DNA of 64,000 bases from Myrmaecium sp. VS I D KN 1 (GCA_019775845.1 JADQAV010000042.1:442-64441), one strand, 5' to 3'; positions 1-12,606 are shown, counted from the stretch's first letter. The notes: a model not told the origin generated them from the sequence alone. Numbers and translations: made by a program.

Positions 1-21
1 CCCCCCCCCCCCCCCCCCCCC
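1..21. repeat. Poly-C run at window edge
   Basis: The first 21 bases are all C. It is not a CCCTAA-type telomere repeat. It may be a natural homopolymer or a contig-end artefact. Confidence 0.9.
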
Positions 22-3000
22 AACTAGGCCAGAAAAAGAGGGGGACCGCCAAAAAACTCCACTCTCTACTCCTAATAAAACCTCCGAACGTGGAACAGGA
101 CCGCGATGATGAACAGACGGCTGCTGTCCCTGTTCGAGATATGTCTGGTCTCGAAGGGGAGGGGGGTCTCTGTCGTCATAAGCGTTCACCGCCCGGGAAA
201 CGGCTATAGTTCATCCTTTCGGGACGTGCCCAACCAACATCCATTCCTCCGGCGCAGAGAAGATTGGAAGGAAGGAGGGATTATGTATGTATGGATCGCG
301 GATGGGCCGTGATCGGACGGCCTTTCCGAAGAAAAGACGTTGATGAACCCCCCGCCGTCCGCGGGGACAACAGAACAAAAGACCGTTTTTTTTTTCTTTA
401 CCTACTTATGTACCTTTTCGCACGCGGGCGCGCCTCTTCCCGCTTCCCTCCCCGAGTCTGGTCGGATGGGGGGTCGCTACTTATGGGATTTGCGCTACCT
501 TGGCGGGCTCACGTGGAGGCTGGCTGGTGAAGGCGGGCGTTCCACAAAACAACATACCACTTCCGCATGCAAGGTGTGGCCGGAGCTATATCGGAGAAAA
601 GATGATGTTGCGGTGCGGGTTGGTGGAAAGAGGTTTTTGGCGGGCGGGCGCGTGTGTGGTAGGTAAATCATGCTGGCGATGGGGGGAGGGGGGGTTTTAG
701 GTGTGTGGATGGATGAATGAGGCCGTTGCCGCTCTTGTCGATGAACAAACAATGGACGTCGAGAGCATGACAAGTGGTGCTGAAGCTAGCGGGATGGCTT
801 TGCTGTTAGTCGGCAACACACCGCTTCGCTGTAGACTGGGATCAACGTGGAGGTTGAATCATGGGAAGAGCTGGATGGGGGGGGTTCCCACGCCTTGAAC
901 ACCTCATCAACCATGCTAGTTAGCGACGCTTCGGTAGCAACGTCTGGCGCAGATTGCCGTAGGGCGGGAGGGGGTGCAAGGCAAGGTTCCGTAAGGTAGA
1001 TCTCTAACACACCACGGTTCGTTCACCAGGCGTGCCAGTTCATCAGTTTCGAGCCGAGCAAGAGCAGCCGTGCTTTTGCACGTTTGTTAGGGCAGGCGTT
1101 CGAGGCAGGTTTTTTTTTTTTCTTTCTTTCTTTTCTTTTCTTTCTTTTCTTTTCGTTTGTTTGTCGCCTTGGCAGCACCTCGTCACTGAAGTCCCCAACC
1201 TCTTCTTCTCGCCGGAAGATCTTCAGCGACGAAGAGAAAGGGAGCCGGCCAGGCCGATTCACCGCTTGTATGACCTACTAGGTAGGCCCGTCGAGGCGTG
1301 AGTGGTCGCGCGTGTTCGGAGTGCAGGCCGAGAAGGAGCCTTGTTGATGCGCTCATTGAAAGGGTGAAGAAAGGGCACTATAGCGCATACACTAGGTACA
1401 GTAGGTGGGTTGGTGACTTTTCGGCGAGCCCACACCCCTCTGGCGTCCCGGGCGGTTTTAGGCGATGGGGAATTTGGCACGGCCAGGAGAATGATCAGTT
1501 GTTACGTTCAGGTTTTAGTACGAGGCCCTCGATGGCGATGGGTCGAGGGCAAGAGGTCGTGGGAACGAGTGGGAGGAGGGTCGATGGTGTTGACACGTCA
1601 TCCGGCCTGCTGCTTGAGGTCTCGAGGCCTTCTCGGTCCTTGGTGGGCCACCGGGGCCCGTCGTCGTCCGTGGTTGTCGTCTGTTCGCTCGACCATCATC
1701 GACTGAGGTAGGTAGTAGGTAAGAAGGAGTACTATACAGAGAGAGAGAGTTGTCCACGACTCCACGACTCCACGACGACGGTCGCTCCCCTAAGGGCCAA
1801 CGGGGCCAACCTACTACCTACCTACTTTGCGTGCCCGAGCTCAGTTAGAGAGGGAAAGCGAGCAACAAGAGAGGCTCCTCGGATCAGCTGTCGTTGCTAT
1901 TTTGGCATCCGTGGGTGATCCTGGGAATGGCCGGCAACGCTCAACGCTACTCATCTCTCTAACAATGCATGCTGTGGCGCGCTGGCCGCCGGACGCATAG
2001 TCGTGCAGCGACTACCGGTAATAGGATGCCCACAAGTCCACACGAGTCCACTATCCACTGATCACTGTCCACCGTCCATTACCTACTGTCCACTGTCCAC
2101 AGCAAATCTCTGCGGCTCCCTGTTGCGTCCTCGCCTGGCTGCATATGTACAGCTTGCGTTCTCTGTATTCTCCGTGGCTACACATCCAGACAATCCATCC
2201 AGAGACGTCCAGACACCCAAACCAAACACCACCACGTCCAGGACGCATCGAACACATCGAACCCATCGACCCTTCCATCCTTCCACCCTTCCGCCCTTCC
2301 ACCACCTCTCCATCCCCATCCGTGGCCGCCTGCGCTACACATTGACTGCTTGCTGTCCTGTCTCTATCCACTCCAACCGATCACCCACCTGATTGGCCTG
2401 CCTGGCTCACATCCCTGTCGCTGTTCCCAGAGCAGGCCGTCGACGTTTCCCTAATAGCCTGACAAAGGCGGCCAGTGATATACCAGAAGTGACTTCGGTA
2501 CCTCTCTTTGGTCCACAGCACGCTGCAAATCACCTCCCTTCATCCTTCCATCACCAAGGACTTCAAGGTTCTCTGTTGTTGTTGCCGCTGCTGCTACCAG
2601 CCCTTCTCTCTCTCATTCTCTCACTCTTCCCTCACCTCCCTCTTCATCGTCAATCCTCCTCCCTTTTCGGGCATCCCTTCTGGCGGCTGGCGTTCTGCAT
2701 TCACCGAAGCCTCGCCCGGCTGGAAAGAGCCGCTTCCGAATCCTCTGGGTGCCTGACCGCAACGGGACCACAGCCGCGCCCAACTCAGAGCCCGGCTTCG
2801 CTTCATCAGCTGACTGCCTCACCAAACCGTTCGTCTGTGGCTGTGGCAAACCTGACAGCAGCAGAGAGTCCAGTTCTCCAGGCCAGCCTCGAGTTACTCT
2901 TTACGGGCCTGAGGCGGTTGCAGCTAGCTGCACGACAGACACATCAGTCCTCGAGGATACGGTGATATTAGTACCGGCGCTTCGGCAGCCAGCATTATTT

Positions 3001-3141
3001 CTCCGAACCTTGCTCTATCAAACCGGTTCACTCTCCTCCCCCGCAACGCTTTCTCGTGTCGAAGGACCTAGCAGGGAGGCTTCCCTCGTTCTTTCCCTAC
3101 TCGAATGGGCCGGCTCCTCTGAGAGCTAGCCCCCTTCCCAG
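22..3141. other. Gene-free leader region upstream of the Myb gene
   Basis: No reading frame here looks like a real protein. The stretch holds a pyrimidine tract (about 1110-1155), CTGTCCAC-like short repeats (about 2050-2105) and CT-rich sequence (2540-2660). The last kilobase probably contains the 5' UTR, an unresolved first coding exon and a 5' intron of the Myb gene that starts downstream. Confidence 0.6.
1110..1155. repeat. Pyrimidine (T/C) tract
   Basis: A run of T followed by TTTC and TTTTC units. It is one of several strand-asymmetric pyrimidine tracts in the gene-free parts of the window. Confidence 0.8.
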
Positions 3142-5068
3142 GCATCCTGGATATCTCACGCTTAATCGAGCCGCGAGGCTCGCAGTCCCCTCGAGGAAAG
3201 AGGAGCACCACCAGAACCGCGAGTCCTGCGTCCTTGGATGCGCCTGCCAACATCGGGACTTCGATCCCAAGCTCGCGACCGACCTCGTATCCGCAAGCAC
3301 TATACGGATCCGCTGTCCCGCGATCGCTACAGCATCCTCCAAGAAGCGCGCCGGCACCGCAGTCGCCGCGGCTTTATCATCCCCATCATCATGGTGGACA
3401 GGCTCCGGGGCCAGTTCTCCAGCCTCTTTCGAAGCTGCAACACCAGTCACCCATCCATCATCAGCAGCAGCAACAGCAACAGCAACATCATCACCACCAT
3501 CATCACCATGCCTCGCAACCGGGTCCAGTCCTGCAGCCTTTACACCAGCTCCAGGATCGCTACTCACAGTCCGATCCGTTGCAGCATCAACAGTCTTACC
3601 GACCCATATATGCCAGTCCGGTCAGCAATTCAGGACATCCTGTAACGCCCTCAAATTCTTCGGTCTCCATCGCGAACGGCCCCATCATGCCTTCGTCGAC
3701 TCACCCGACGCTCTCGATGAAGCGTGCGGCTTCGCAAACATCCTTGGGAACGGAGAGCCCCGCGAAGAAGCAATCGAAATGGGCGCCAGAGGAGGACGAG
3801 CTGAACGTTGAGCTGAGGGGCAACGGCATGAAGTGGGAAGACATCGCGAAACACTTTCCCGGCCGGAGCGCTATTGCGTGTAGGCTGCGCTACCAGAATT
3901 ACCTGGAAAAGCGAGCACCATGGGATGACGAGAAGAAGAACAAGCTTGCACGACTCTATCAAAGGTACGTAATAAATCAGGGCTGCATGGGATCAACAAA
4001 GCGTACTCTTGTACTGTGGGAAGTACTGCAAGCGATGTTTCCATATGCCTTCTTCTAGTCGCACCGCCCGGCGATGAAGCACTCGATTCGATGGCGAGTA
4101 TACAGCTAACTTAGAACGACAGATTCAAAGACCAAATGTGGCAGAAAGTTGCCAGCGAAATGAGCATCCCCTGGCGAAGCGCTGAAGCGATGCACTGGCA
4201 ACTTGGAGAGCAAGAGATGTCTGCACGAGCGCACGCTCCAGTCTTTCAGCTCAACGCCTCTGCTACGGGTGGCTCGAACACTAACACCACCAGCTCGCCA
4301 CCAATCTCGCATGAAACCCATCGGACGTCGCTCAGCCAGCCGCCAGCGGTTCAGCCGGGGCAACCACAGCAGTATCAGCCGTATCAGCCGCAACACCAGA
4401 ACATCCAACCTGGTTCTAGCACTCCTAACCTGCAGCCGATACATCCAGGGCATGGCACACCCAAATTGCAACCGTTGCAACCAAGTCATCCGGCTCCTAG
4501 TACGCCGAAGCTGGTACCGTCCCTTTCTGGTCCCGCTACGGCGCCAGCAACGACGGAACCTCGCCAGACTTCGTACTTCGGGGACTATTACGGACCCAAT
4601 ACTGGCGCTCGACGAAGGAGCAGCAGTTCCAGCAGGCGGCGTGCCGAAGGAGGTGCCTCTGCCCCTCACAGCCGAAGGAGGAGTCAAGAGAGCAAGAGTC
4701 CAGGAAGCCGGGCTGGAACAGGACTGACAAACGTTTCCAGCCAACAGGGCGAGGAAGCCGTTCGAGAGGCTAGCCAGGCACAGACGCAAGGACGCGGACA
4801 GCCTCAATCAGCCCAGCAACAGAAGCAAACAGCGGCAGAAGAAAGGGACCAGTGCCAGCCGAGACTCGATGTCCCCGGCTACCACCAGAGGAGGGATTCT
4901 CATGAGGCTACGACCATCACAGGTTATCCGACGCCACACATGGTCAAGGAGGAGATCTCCGTGACAGACGACAACTCAAGCACGAGGAGTGGTATCAGTG
5001 GCGATGGTCAGTATCGAGCTCAGGCCAAGGTGAATGGGTATGGCCACGCAAGGACGGTGTCGAGCTGA
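3142..5068 (+). CDS. Myb/SANT-like DNA-binding regulator (5' end unresolved)
   Basis: This is a nuclear DNA-binding protein with a SANT/Myb-like domain. Proposed exons are 3142-3964 and 4123-5068, with a 158-nt intron opening GTACGT. The joined frame gives a helix-rich block with KWAPEEDELNVEL, GNGMKWEDIAKHFPGRS and CRLRYQNYLEKR across the splice junction. Family knowledge: this matches Myb-like transcription factors of filamentous ascomycetes. The N-terminal half is disordered and rich in Pro, Ser, Gln and His, with a Gln tract followed by a His tract near 3460-3510. The C-terminal half is Pro/Gln/Ser-rich. The frame is open upstream to a TGA at 3120 and has no ATG between that stop and 3687. 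A good acceptor (polypyrimidine then CAG) ends at 3141, so an upstream exon is likely. ATG 3687 is the fallback start and would keep the domain. Targets are unknown. Confidence 0.8.
3455..3512 (+). repeat. CAG/CAA then CAT/CAC codon tract
   Basis: A triplet tract inside the Myb gene encodes consecutive glutamines followed by histidines. Such tracts are common in fungal transcription factors and are prone to length change. Confidence 0.85.
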
Positions 5069-5594
5069 ATCTGATCACCCGAGGATGGCTGATTGGATGG
5101 GTTGAATTTAAGGAGAAACGAACAAACACGTTACGAACCACAACAGTTGTATGGAACGAACAATGGGACCCCGGCATACGAGCAGCATCAAGAAGGAGTT
5201 GAACTTGGCATGGACATTGGAACTTGGGTACACGGACGGGCTTCCGAGCCCTTGAACGTCTGGCACGGTGCGAACAACGCTGGCTAGTCTCAAGGGGTTC
5301 GTGGATGGCCCGATCAGCACGTTTCGGATTGGAGTCTTGAATTCTTTCGGTCTACGGTCAGTCATTTGGCCTTTCTGTGGACGATGGGCAAGAATGGGTT
5401 GTCGAACGTTGCTTTTGCGCAAGGTGGGCTGGACTTTGCACATGAGCAGCGTGGCCACACACCCATCACGCCCATCGCTCCGTCACATTCTCACGACACT
5501 TCAGGCAGCATTGGTATGTTTGGTCTTTTGTCTATGGCATTTAGCACCGGATGGGATACACTTGTCTTTGAGTGTTTCTTTCCTATCTTTTGAC

Positions 5595-5614
5595 TTCTCT
5601 CTCTCTCTCTCTCT
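5595..5614. repeat. CT microsatellite
   Basis: A perfect dinucleotide run of about 10 CT units in gene-free sequence. Confidence 0.85.
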
Positions 5615-6464
5615 CCCCTCTGCCTTTGCTGTTTATCGAGTCATGTGTGTTTTTTGGTTGCAGCTTCTTCCTTCGGTTGTTGATCTTTCATTGCATCTTT
5701 CCTTTGTTTCTGCTATACAGTCGGTTGTTTCAGCAAGCGTTCACATGTCCTTTTTCCTATCTATTGCAGCATCCTCAGCCATTTTATTTTTTTTCATACT
5801 TCCTCGTGCATGTATCCAAGTTATTTTTAGCGCTCATATCATCATGTTGGTTCTTGTTGCTTCCACATTCAGCGTTGTTTTAAGTATCTGTCTTTTTTGC
5901 AACAACATCAAGACTCGGCAATTCAACGTCACGCTTCTGCGAATATGGAGAAGCAATACGCCATGAGGCTAGCTCTACGATCTCTGCACTTAAGATTGTA
6001 CTTTGTCTCCCTTCTCTGTTCCCCTACAAACTGGCTTCTCTGCGCGCTTTCCAGAAGAAAGAGCTCTCTAAGGCTCCAGTAAATCGTGCCACGGGGGAGA
6101 AGGGTACATGCACGCACAGCACCGCAGGAAAGCGTGCCACGTTCCGCGTCCACCAGAGCGACCTCTGCAGGAAAAACGGCTTGAATGCCTCAGGCGTCCA
6201 ATTATCACATTTCAAGTTCGCGAACCGCGCGTTTGGCGCGCGAAAAAGGGGAAGAAAAAAAAAAAAAAAACGTCCCGGTACGTACCGGCAGCGGGCGGTT
6301 TGGAGGACCGAGTGCCGGGTGGAGATGGGACGTGTGTGTGTGAACACATCATCAGCTCTGGGGTCTGAGCGCCTTTCGACGCTTTGTACGTGTTCTTCTC
6401 TCTCTCTGCCTTTCTCTCTTCAATCCTGCGTTTGCCACGCGGAGCCGCTTTTTCGTTTCTTTTC

Positions 6465-6499
6465 GTGGCATGGCATGGCATGCCATGCATGCACGCCAT
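6465..6499. repeat. CATGGCATG palindrome array
   Basis: Tandem GGCAT units run into a perfect 16-bp palindrome, GCATGGCATGCCATGC, at 6473-6488. Related copies occur at 6974-6993 and, as a hairpin, at 12194-12215. Confidence 0.8.
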
Positions 6500-6973
6500 A
6501 CGCAAGGCGAACGAGTAGGTCTTTTTTCTTCTTTCATTCTCCACCACCACCACCATCAGGGTGGGGGCTGGGGCGAGCTTGCGTGTTCGAGCCTTGCTGT
6601 TTATTAGTTCCCTTTCGACTTCTTCTTCTTCGCTGGCAGCATCGCATACACGGGCAACCGCCTGTTCGTGCTGTATATTGCGAGGGGAGGAGGGGGGGCA
6701 TGCAAGGCCTGGCCTGCCTGCGTCCGGCATGCAGGAAAGAAAAGGTCGCGGAGTGTCCTGTGGAGGCGTTGAGTACCCGGTGGCTTGGGACGAAACGGGA
6801 CCGGACAGGACAGGACAGGACAGCGAAGGTAAGCTACAGTATCTAGTCTGTAGTCGTGGAAGGCTCGACTGTGGCGGATGAAAGGAATGAGGGATGATGA
6901 AGAACCACGTCTGGCTTGGTGGTTTGGATACAGTTTCAGCGGATGCACAAAATGGACTTGGACATGGACATGT

Positions 6974-6993
6974 CATAGCATGGCATGGCATGT
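6974..6993. repeat. Second CATGGCATG tandem copy
   Basis: Tandem GCATG units matching the core of the palindrome at 6473-6488. It lies about 500 bases away, in the same gene-free stretch. Confidence 0.7.
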
Positions 6994-9878
6994 TCCCGCC
7001 CCCCACACCGTGAGCTGTCAGCCTCTTTGGACTAAAGGACAAGACGACGGACGCTAGTTTAGCATACATACAATATGTGGCCTACACTATAGCGGGAGCG
7101 AGGGGGCTGGGGGGTCTGGAGGGCTGGTGTTGTTGTACATGTTATAGTATAATGTAGTGTAGTGTACAGTAGCACCGGTATCTACTGTCACTAACCTACC
7201 CACTGTACATACGTTGGGGACGTGTACCTACTATGATGTACATACATCAGACTGCAGCAGCAGGAAGTGGGGAGGCAGAGACGGTCTTTCGGAGATCCGA
7301 CATAGGAGCACCGATGGGTCAGTACAGTACATGTTACGAGCAACGAACGAGGCTATAGCAGAAAGGCACCCGCACCGTTAGCGCTCAGAGCTATTTATCA
7401 CGGTCCGCAGCAGGAAAGGGTTCTCAGGTCGTGAACTGTCACTACTATCATTTTACTATTGCTTGTCGCGGAAAGAGACGCGAGGTCCATGCCCCCTCCC
7501 CCCATGCCAGCATCCGATGCAGGCACTTAAGCGGTTTGCGGAGCCTTGGGGACAGCAAGGCATGGATTGCGGCGGGAACCCACTATATTATTACAAGTAG
7601 TATGTAGGACGTTCCCTCCGAGGTCTATGTATTTGTCTGTGCCTTGATGGATGGTTTGAAATGCTTCGGCATTTGTATGACTCGTGGAGCAGAGATCGTC
7701 TGGACGAGGCTACATCACACGTACATAGATACACGTGTGTGAACGCATGTATGATGAAGTTGCAAAGTCCGTTCGTTCGGAGGCACGACGTGGGACACTA
7801 ACTACTATATTATGTGGATCTCTCACGCTCGGACGGTGGGAAGATACATAGCTACATCACCATATCTCAACGACCACTACTACTACTTTATCCAGCGTCA
7901 CAGGATACCAATCAATCTGATCTAGATTGGAGGAAAGAAAGAAAGAAACAAGAGGGAAAATTCGCAAGGCCGGACCTGCGTCCCTCCCCCTCCCCTCTCT
8001 CCCCGCTCTCTTCTCTTCCCTTCACCGCCAGATCCCAAAACCAGCCAACCAGGTCGAGAAAACAAAAAACAGGGAACCATGTGAAGAGAGGGGCAGGAGG
8101 TGGGGGGGCCATTGTAAAAACGATGACATCTCCGCTGGTTCACCATTTTCTCCTTCTGGTCTTTTCTTTTTCTTTTGGTTTGGCGTGTGTCAACCGCTTC
8201 TTTTCCCCCTTCCAGCCTGACCTGTGACCTGGCTTGACCCCGCTGGAACGTTCCGGAGGAACTTACGGCTACCTACTGCAGCTGTGGAGTGTATAGAAGG
8301 GAAAGATATAGAAAATGTGGCATTTCTCTCTAGCTCCCGGCGAAAGAGCGGGTTTGCCTTCTGCGTTTGCTTCCCCCTTCGTTCCGGTTCTGATCCTCCC
8401 GGCTGGGTCAGTGGTGGTGATATGCAGCTAGATGGCGTAGTGGAGGCCGCTGTCGGCGCTGTCAGAACGTCACTGCGCGTGAGCGGAGCCAGCGTGGGGA
8501 ACGCTGGTGAATGACGGCGGTGGCGGTTATCAGTCGGTTTAGTTTAGGGCTTAGGTACTGTATAGCTTGGTGAGGTGTATAGTGTGTGTGGTCATATAGG
8601 GCTTCGGGACATCCGTCCGGCCTACCTAGCTCCCGTGAATTGGATGGGGATGTTGTTCATGACGTGGTTTTACTGGGGACTACCTGACGGACGTGAAGCG
8701 TTTGCTTCTCTGCCCATCTGTTGTTTCATTTGCAGAAGGCCCGTTGTTGTTTCTCCACTTCACTCTCTTTACCCTTCGTTGCCAGGCTGAGTGAGACCGT
8801 TGTGTAGGGGGACATGGGCTTCTCAATGCTTTCAAAGGGAGATGGATAGCTGTGTAAGGTCACACATGTGTATACGCACTATCTTCCTGTGCTGTGTACT
8901 GATAGAGGACTAATGTGTGTATAGCGTGACGTTCGAGAATTCTCAATGTTTGTGAACGCATCGACAAGCCTCCACCACCTTGTTCGCCTCTACCACCTTT
9001 CCAATCGATTTCTATATATGCTTTAAACCATGGAATCTCGTATTTCAATGAGAACAGCCGCGTCAAGCCGTCCGATCTTGCGAGAATAGGCACGGAAACG
9101 AACCTAGACCGGTTGCCCTGGCCTCGAGACCTACCTACATCGATGCGTCCGATGTCCTATCATCCCTTTGGCGCCGACTTCTCCTCCATAATAGAACAAC
9201 ATGGCATTGATCGGACGTATAGCGGGTGAAACCACTGCCACTGATGGAATGGGCGCCTGTTGTCTACCTCTACCTGGCGTAAAAGTGCCTCAACTTCGTA
9301 TCCTCCTCGGCGCGTATCGGATGCACGTGTATGGCAAGAACCGAAGACAAGCCCATAGCTACCACCGGAACAGGTTCCCCGGCTCAGAGGCTCGTTCTAG
9401 GCCAGCACTATCCTCAGTAAGCTTGTTGCTATGTTGTAGAGGTCTCATCATCGGCGAGAGGATGCAAGCCCGTCACCCAACCTTCACCAGTACAGAATCT
9501 TCCAACCAGATCAACATGTACATAGCATCGATCTACAATCCCAAACCCAATGTAACAGTACAATGTCCCAACATATTCGCCTACGCAATGTCTCTAGCCG
9601 TCCTTCCGGAAATTTGAAACCAGATACCACCAATAGGGGGCGAGGGGAAGGGGAAAGACAACATCGAGCCAAACAGCGTCCTTCCATCATGCCCAAACGA
9701 TCTTCAACCCAACCAGATCCCCGATCGATGTCTTCCCAACGCCATTGGAGAGCGCTGCGAACGCCCGTCTAAGCTTCTCTTGCTCGGTATGCACCGAGCT
9801 ACACACCGCCAGATGGCTTCTTGAACGAATGCCGGGGTTGCAAAACAATCCAATGTGAATCAGCTGGCCAGCCAGCCA

Positions 9879-10320
9879 GCCTCTGGTCTCCTATTCTAAG
9901 ATCACGCGCCGTGGATCGCCCAGAGCGCCTCCCTCTGGTTCAGGCAACCAGAACTGCAAGTAGGCAGGAAAGAGAGTCAGGAATGATTTGAAGTAGAGAG
10001 AGTGTGGATACCTAGAAGACGAGAAAGAAGAAAAGGTCAGAGATCATCCCAAACATAACCCAGCCTCATTCCCAAAGCGAGGTATTTCCCGAACCAAGAG
10101 GCGCCAAAACGTGACAAATCCTCCTCCTGAACAAGAAGGAAGAAGAAGTGAATGGAGCAGGTGACAGCGTCAAGCAACCCTCCGCCTTCTTCCACAATTC
10201 CAGAAGCGCGCTCGATTTCTGAGGCTGAAGCCTCATGTGACGAGAGGAAAAAGGAGAGGCATGAACCTGTACGGGTGTGTGGATGGATGCATGTATGTTC
10301 CACTCGATCTAGCAGGTGAG
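9879..10320 (-). other. Possible small spliced transcript (weak)
   Basis: On the minus strand three intron-end signals with polypyrimidine tracts follow one another: TTGTTCAG ending at 10127, GTCTTCTAG ending near 10012 and CTACTTGCAG ending near 9954. One joining of the blocks keeps an open frame that ends WLPEPEGGALGDPRRVILE before a TAG at about 9880. I recognise no family and cannot set a start. It may be noise or a non-coding RNA. Confidence 0.2.
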
Positions 10321-11147
10321 AAGATCGAACCCAGATCCGATCCGATCCTGCTCCCTCCCCTCGTTCTCCCCCTCGTCCGCCTCTTCCTCCTACTGTTCCT
10401 TCTTCTCCGCCGAACCCGTGATCCAGATTCTGCCAGTTTCAGGCCATTTACAGGGTAAGGGGGAGCCATATACGAAGCCCAAGAACCAATGTGATCACAC
10501 CTCCGCCTCAAGGATGGATAGGGGCTGAATGAAATGGAGAGGGAGAAAAGGCAAATTCCACTTCGCTACCGCTCCACTGGAAAAGCATCCAATGAGCCTC
10601 TCTTGACTCGTGACTCGTGACTCGTAGGTAAAACGCAACCAACCGCGTCTCATCCGCTCGTAGCCAAAGAAAACTCAACGAAGATCATGAGGAGGTCCAT
10701 GCCGATGTCTCGGTATAGGCGATTGGAAAAGGCAGAAGGAAAAAGGTAGTTTGGATGAAAAAAAGAAGGCGTCCGACTTGCTACAAACGAGTAATTGGAT
10801 ATCGACAACAACAAATAGCGCATGCGGCCTTCGAGATTAGCCTCACGCCGCGAAGAAGGGAAGAAGGAAGAGAAAAAAATGCAGGAAAAAAAGAGGAAAG
10901 CAACGCCTTGATTCACAGCCTCACCACACACACGAACCTCCCTCCGCCCACCCCAGGATCTGATGCCCGTCTTTTTCCCAACTCACAATCTCAAATCAAA
11001 AACACGCCGAGAGACACCTCCCATAGGGACCCGGAAGAAACACCTCGAATAAGAAAACAATCACATAGAGCGGGGGCTCACGCTCAAGGAACAGCCGAGG
11101 CCCCATCGGGAAGAACCGCGCCGCCCAGGCCATACGACACAACACGC

Positions 11148-12548
11148 TCACTGTGCATCCTCTTCCGGAAGCAGCTCGCACGCCTGCGCGAAAAAGATCC
11201 TCGCCGGCTTCTCCCCACGGTTCTCGATGCTGTAGAAGTTTCCTGGAGACAGTGGTTCGAACATTAGCTTGATAGTGACCCATGACACGGTTCCCCAAAA
11301 CAGAAATAAAAACCAATCAGGAGAACCCCCCACAACGCGACGAAGGAAAAACGGAAGGTGACAAGAGGAACAAGAGGGTCAGTGAGTGCATTATTCCCGA
11401 CTTCACGGAACGGTCCAATGGCGGTGGCGGGCATATGCCGATGCCGCGGGCAGAAACAGCGGTGACTCCCGACATCCGTCTCGTCCAATAGCTGCCGCCG
11501 TATGAGGGATTATGACAGGAGAGTCCGCCCCGGACGAGGGGAGAAGGGAGGCGTCTCTCAGTCAGGAAGATTTGTCCAGGCCTTCAGATCCGCAGATCAA
11601 AAGAATGCAAAGCCAATGACGCGCCGCCTGATATCAGTCCATCCCCATCCGCGAGCAGCAAGAAGGAGAGGGGGGCGGACAAGCAATGTGACAGCTCCGC
11701 TCTCCCAACGGCTCGATCCACACGCGACGCCACCGCCGATGTCCTCCAGAAGTGAGGGAAAAGGAGCAGGCAGACAGGCAGGCAGGCAGGCAGAAGTTGG
11801 AGCCAGAGCCTGAAAGTGCGTAGTCGGGATAAGGGCAAGCGAGCACACGTTACACAGCAGCCTCCTTGCCGCTCGTTTCCTCAACGCTCAGTCGAACGCC
11901 ACACGTGGGTCTTGTGCGACGCACCATCAGCGGGGGGGAAGCAAGTGGGCTGGTGGAAAGTGAGTGGACGCGAGCCCCCCCTTCTTTCTGTCCGCGTCCG
12001 TGTCACGGCCGGGACCACCGTTCGAGCCCCCCCCTCCTCCCGCACTCTGCAGATGACAGTGCAGCATCGGTGAAAGCGATGTGCCCCGTCACGGTCTCGG
12101 GCAGGTGCAGAATCGGGGCGGTTCGCAGCATGAGGAAGCCAGCTAATGCGAGGCGACACAGGAAAATGCGAGCGCTCAGCTCTCTCGCTCCAATGCCATG
12201 CCACGGGGCATGGCAGGGCATCCCAGCCATGACCGGTCCGCTTGCTATCCAGGTGGTGGCGAGAAACTCCCGGATATGGGAATGCGATGTTCCACGACGC
12301 CGGCGATCCGTCATCCGCGCAGTGCCTCCTTCCCCTCGTCGCCTCCCCGCTTGGCATGTCGGGCGCAGGAATTCACCGGTGCAACATGACAGGCGGGAGC
12401 GGATGTCGGGAAGCTGAACCCGCGACCGGACGGTGAACCACGGTTCTGCTCACCGACATTGCGGGTGGCGGCTGGACGCGGACGGGAACATGCACGTTCG
12501 CCGGAAAGAGGAAATCTCCATATCGCGGGAATTTGGGGGTGTGCAGGA

Positions 12549-12606
<58 letters not shown>

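Larger units (their letters stand above)
5069..11147. other. Six-kilobase stretch without a clear gene
   Basis: Open frames here are short, compositionally biased and without recognisable domains. The stretch holds a CT microsatellite (about 5595-5614), an A-run (about 6246-6270), CATGGCATG palindromic repeats (6465-6499 and 6974-6993) and a part rich in GTACAT/TGTACA (7040-7340). A possible small spliced transcript lies on the minus strand at about 9879-10320. The first few hundred bases are probably the Myb 3' UTR, and the last few hundred bases the mif2 3' UTR. No transposon signature was seen. Confidence 0.6.

Noticed and set aside
1085-1125. tRNA or other Pol III gene (GTTCGA followed by a T run)
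   Set aside because: No A box at the right distance and no cloverleaf could be folded. The same holds for GGTTCGAATC near 51069.
5268-5966. 232-residue open frame after the Myb gene
   Set aside because: It is hydrophobic because of the CT-rich sequence and probably lies in the Myb 3' UTR. No domain was seen.
6212-7069. 285-residue open frame, minus strand
   Set aside because: It spans low-complexity and palindromic repeats. The composition is not protein-like.
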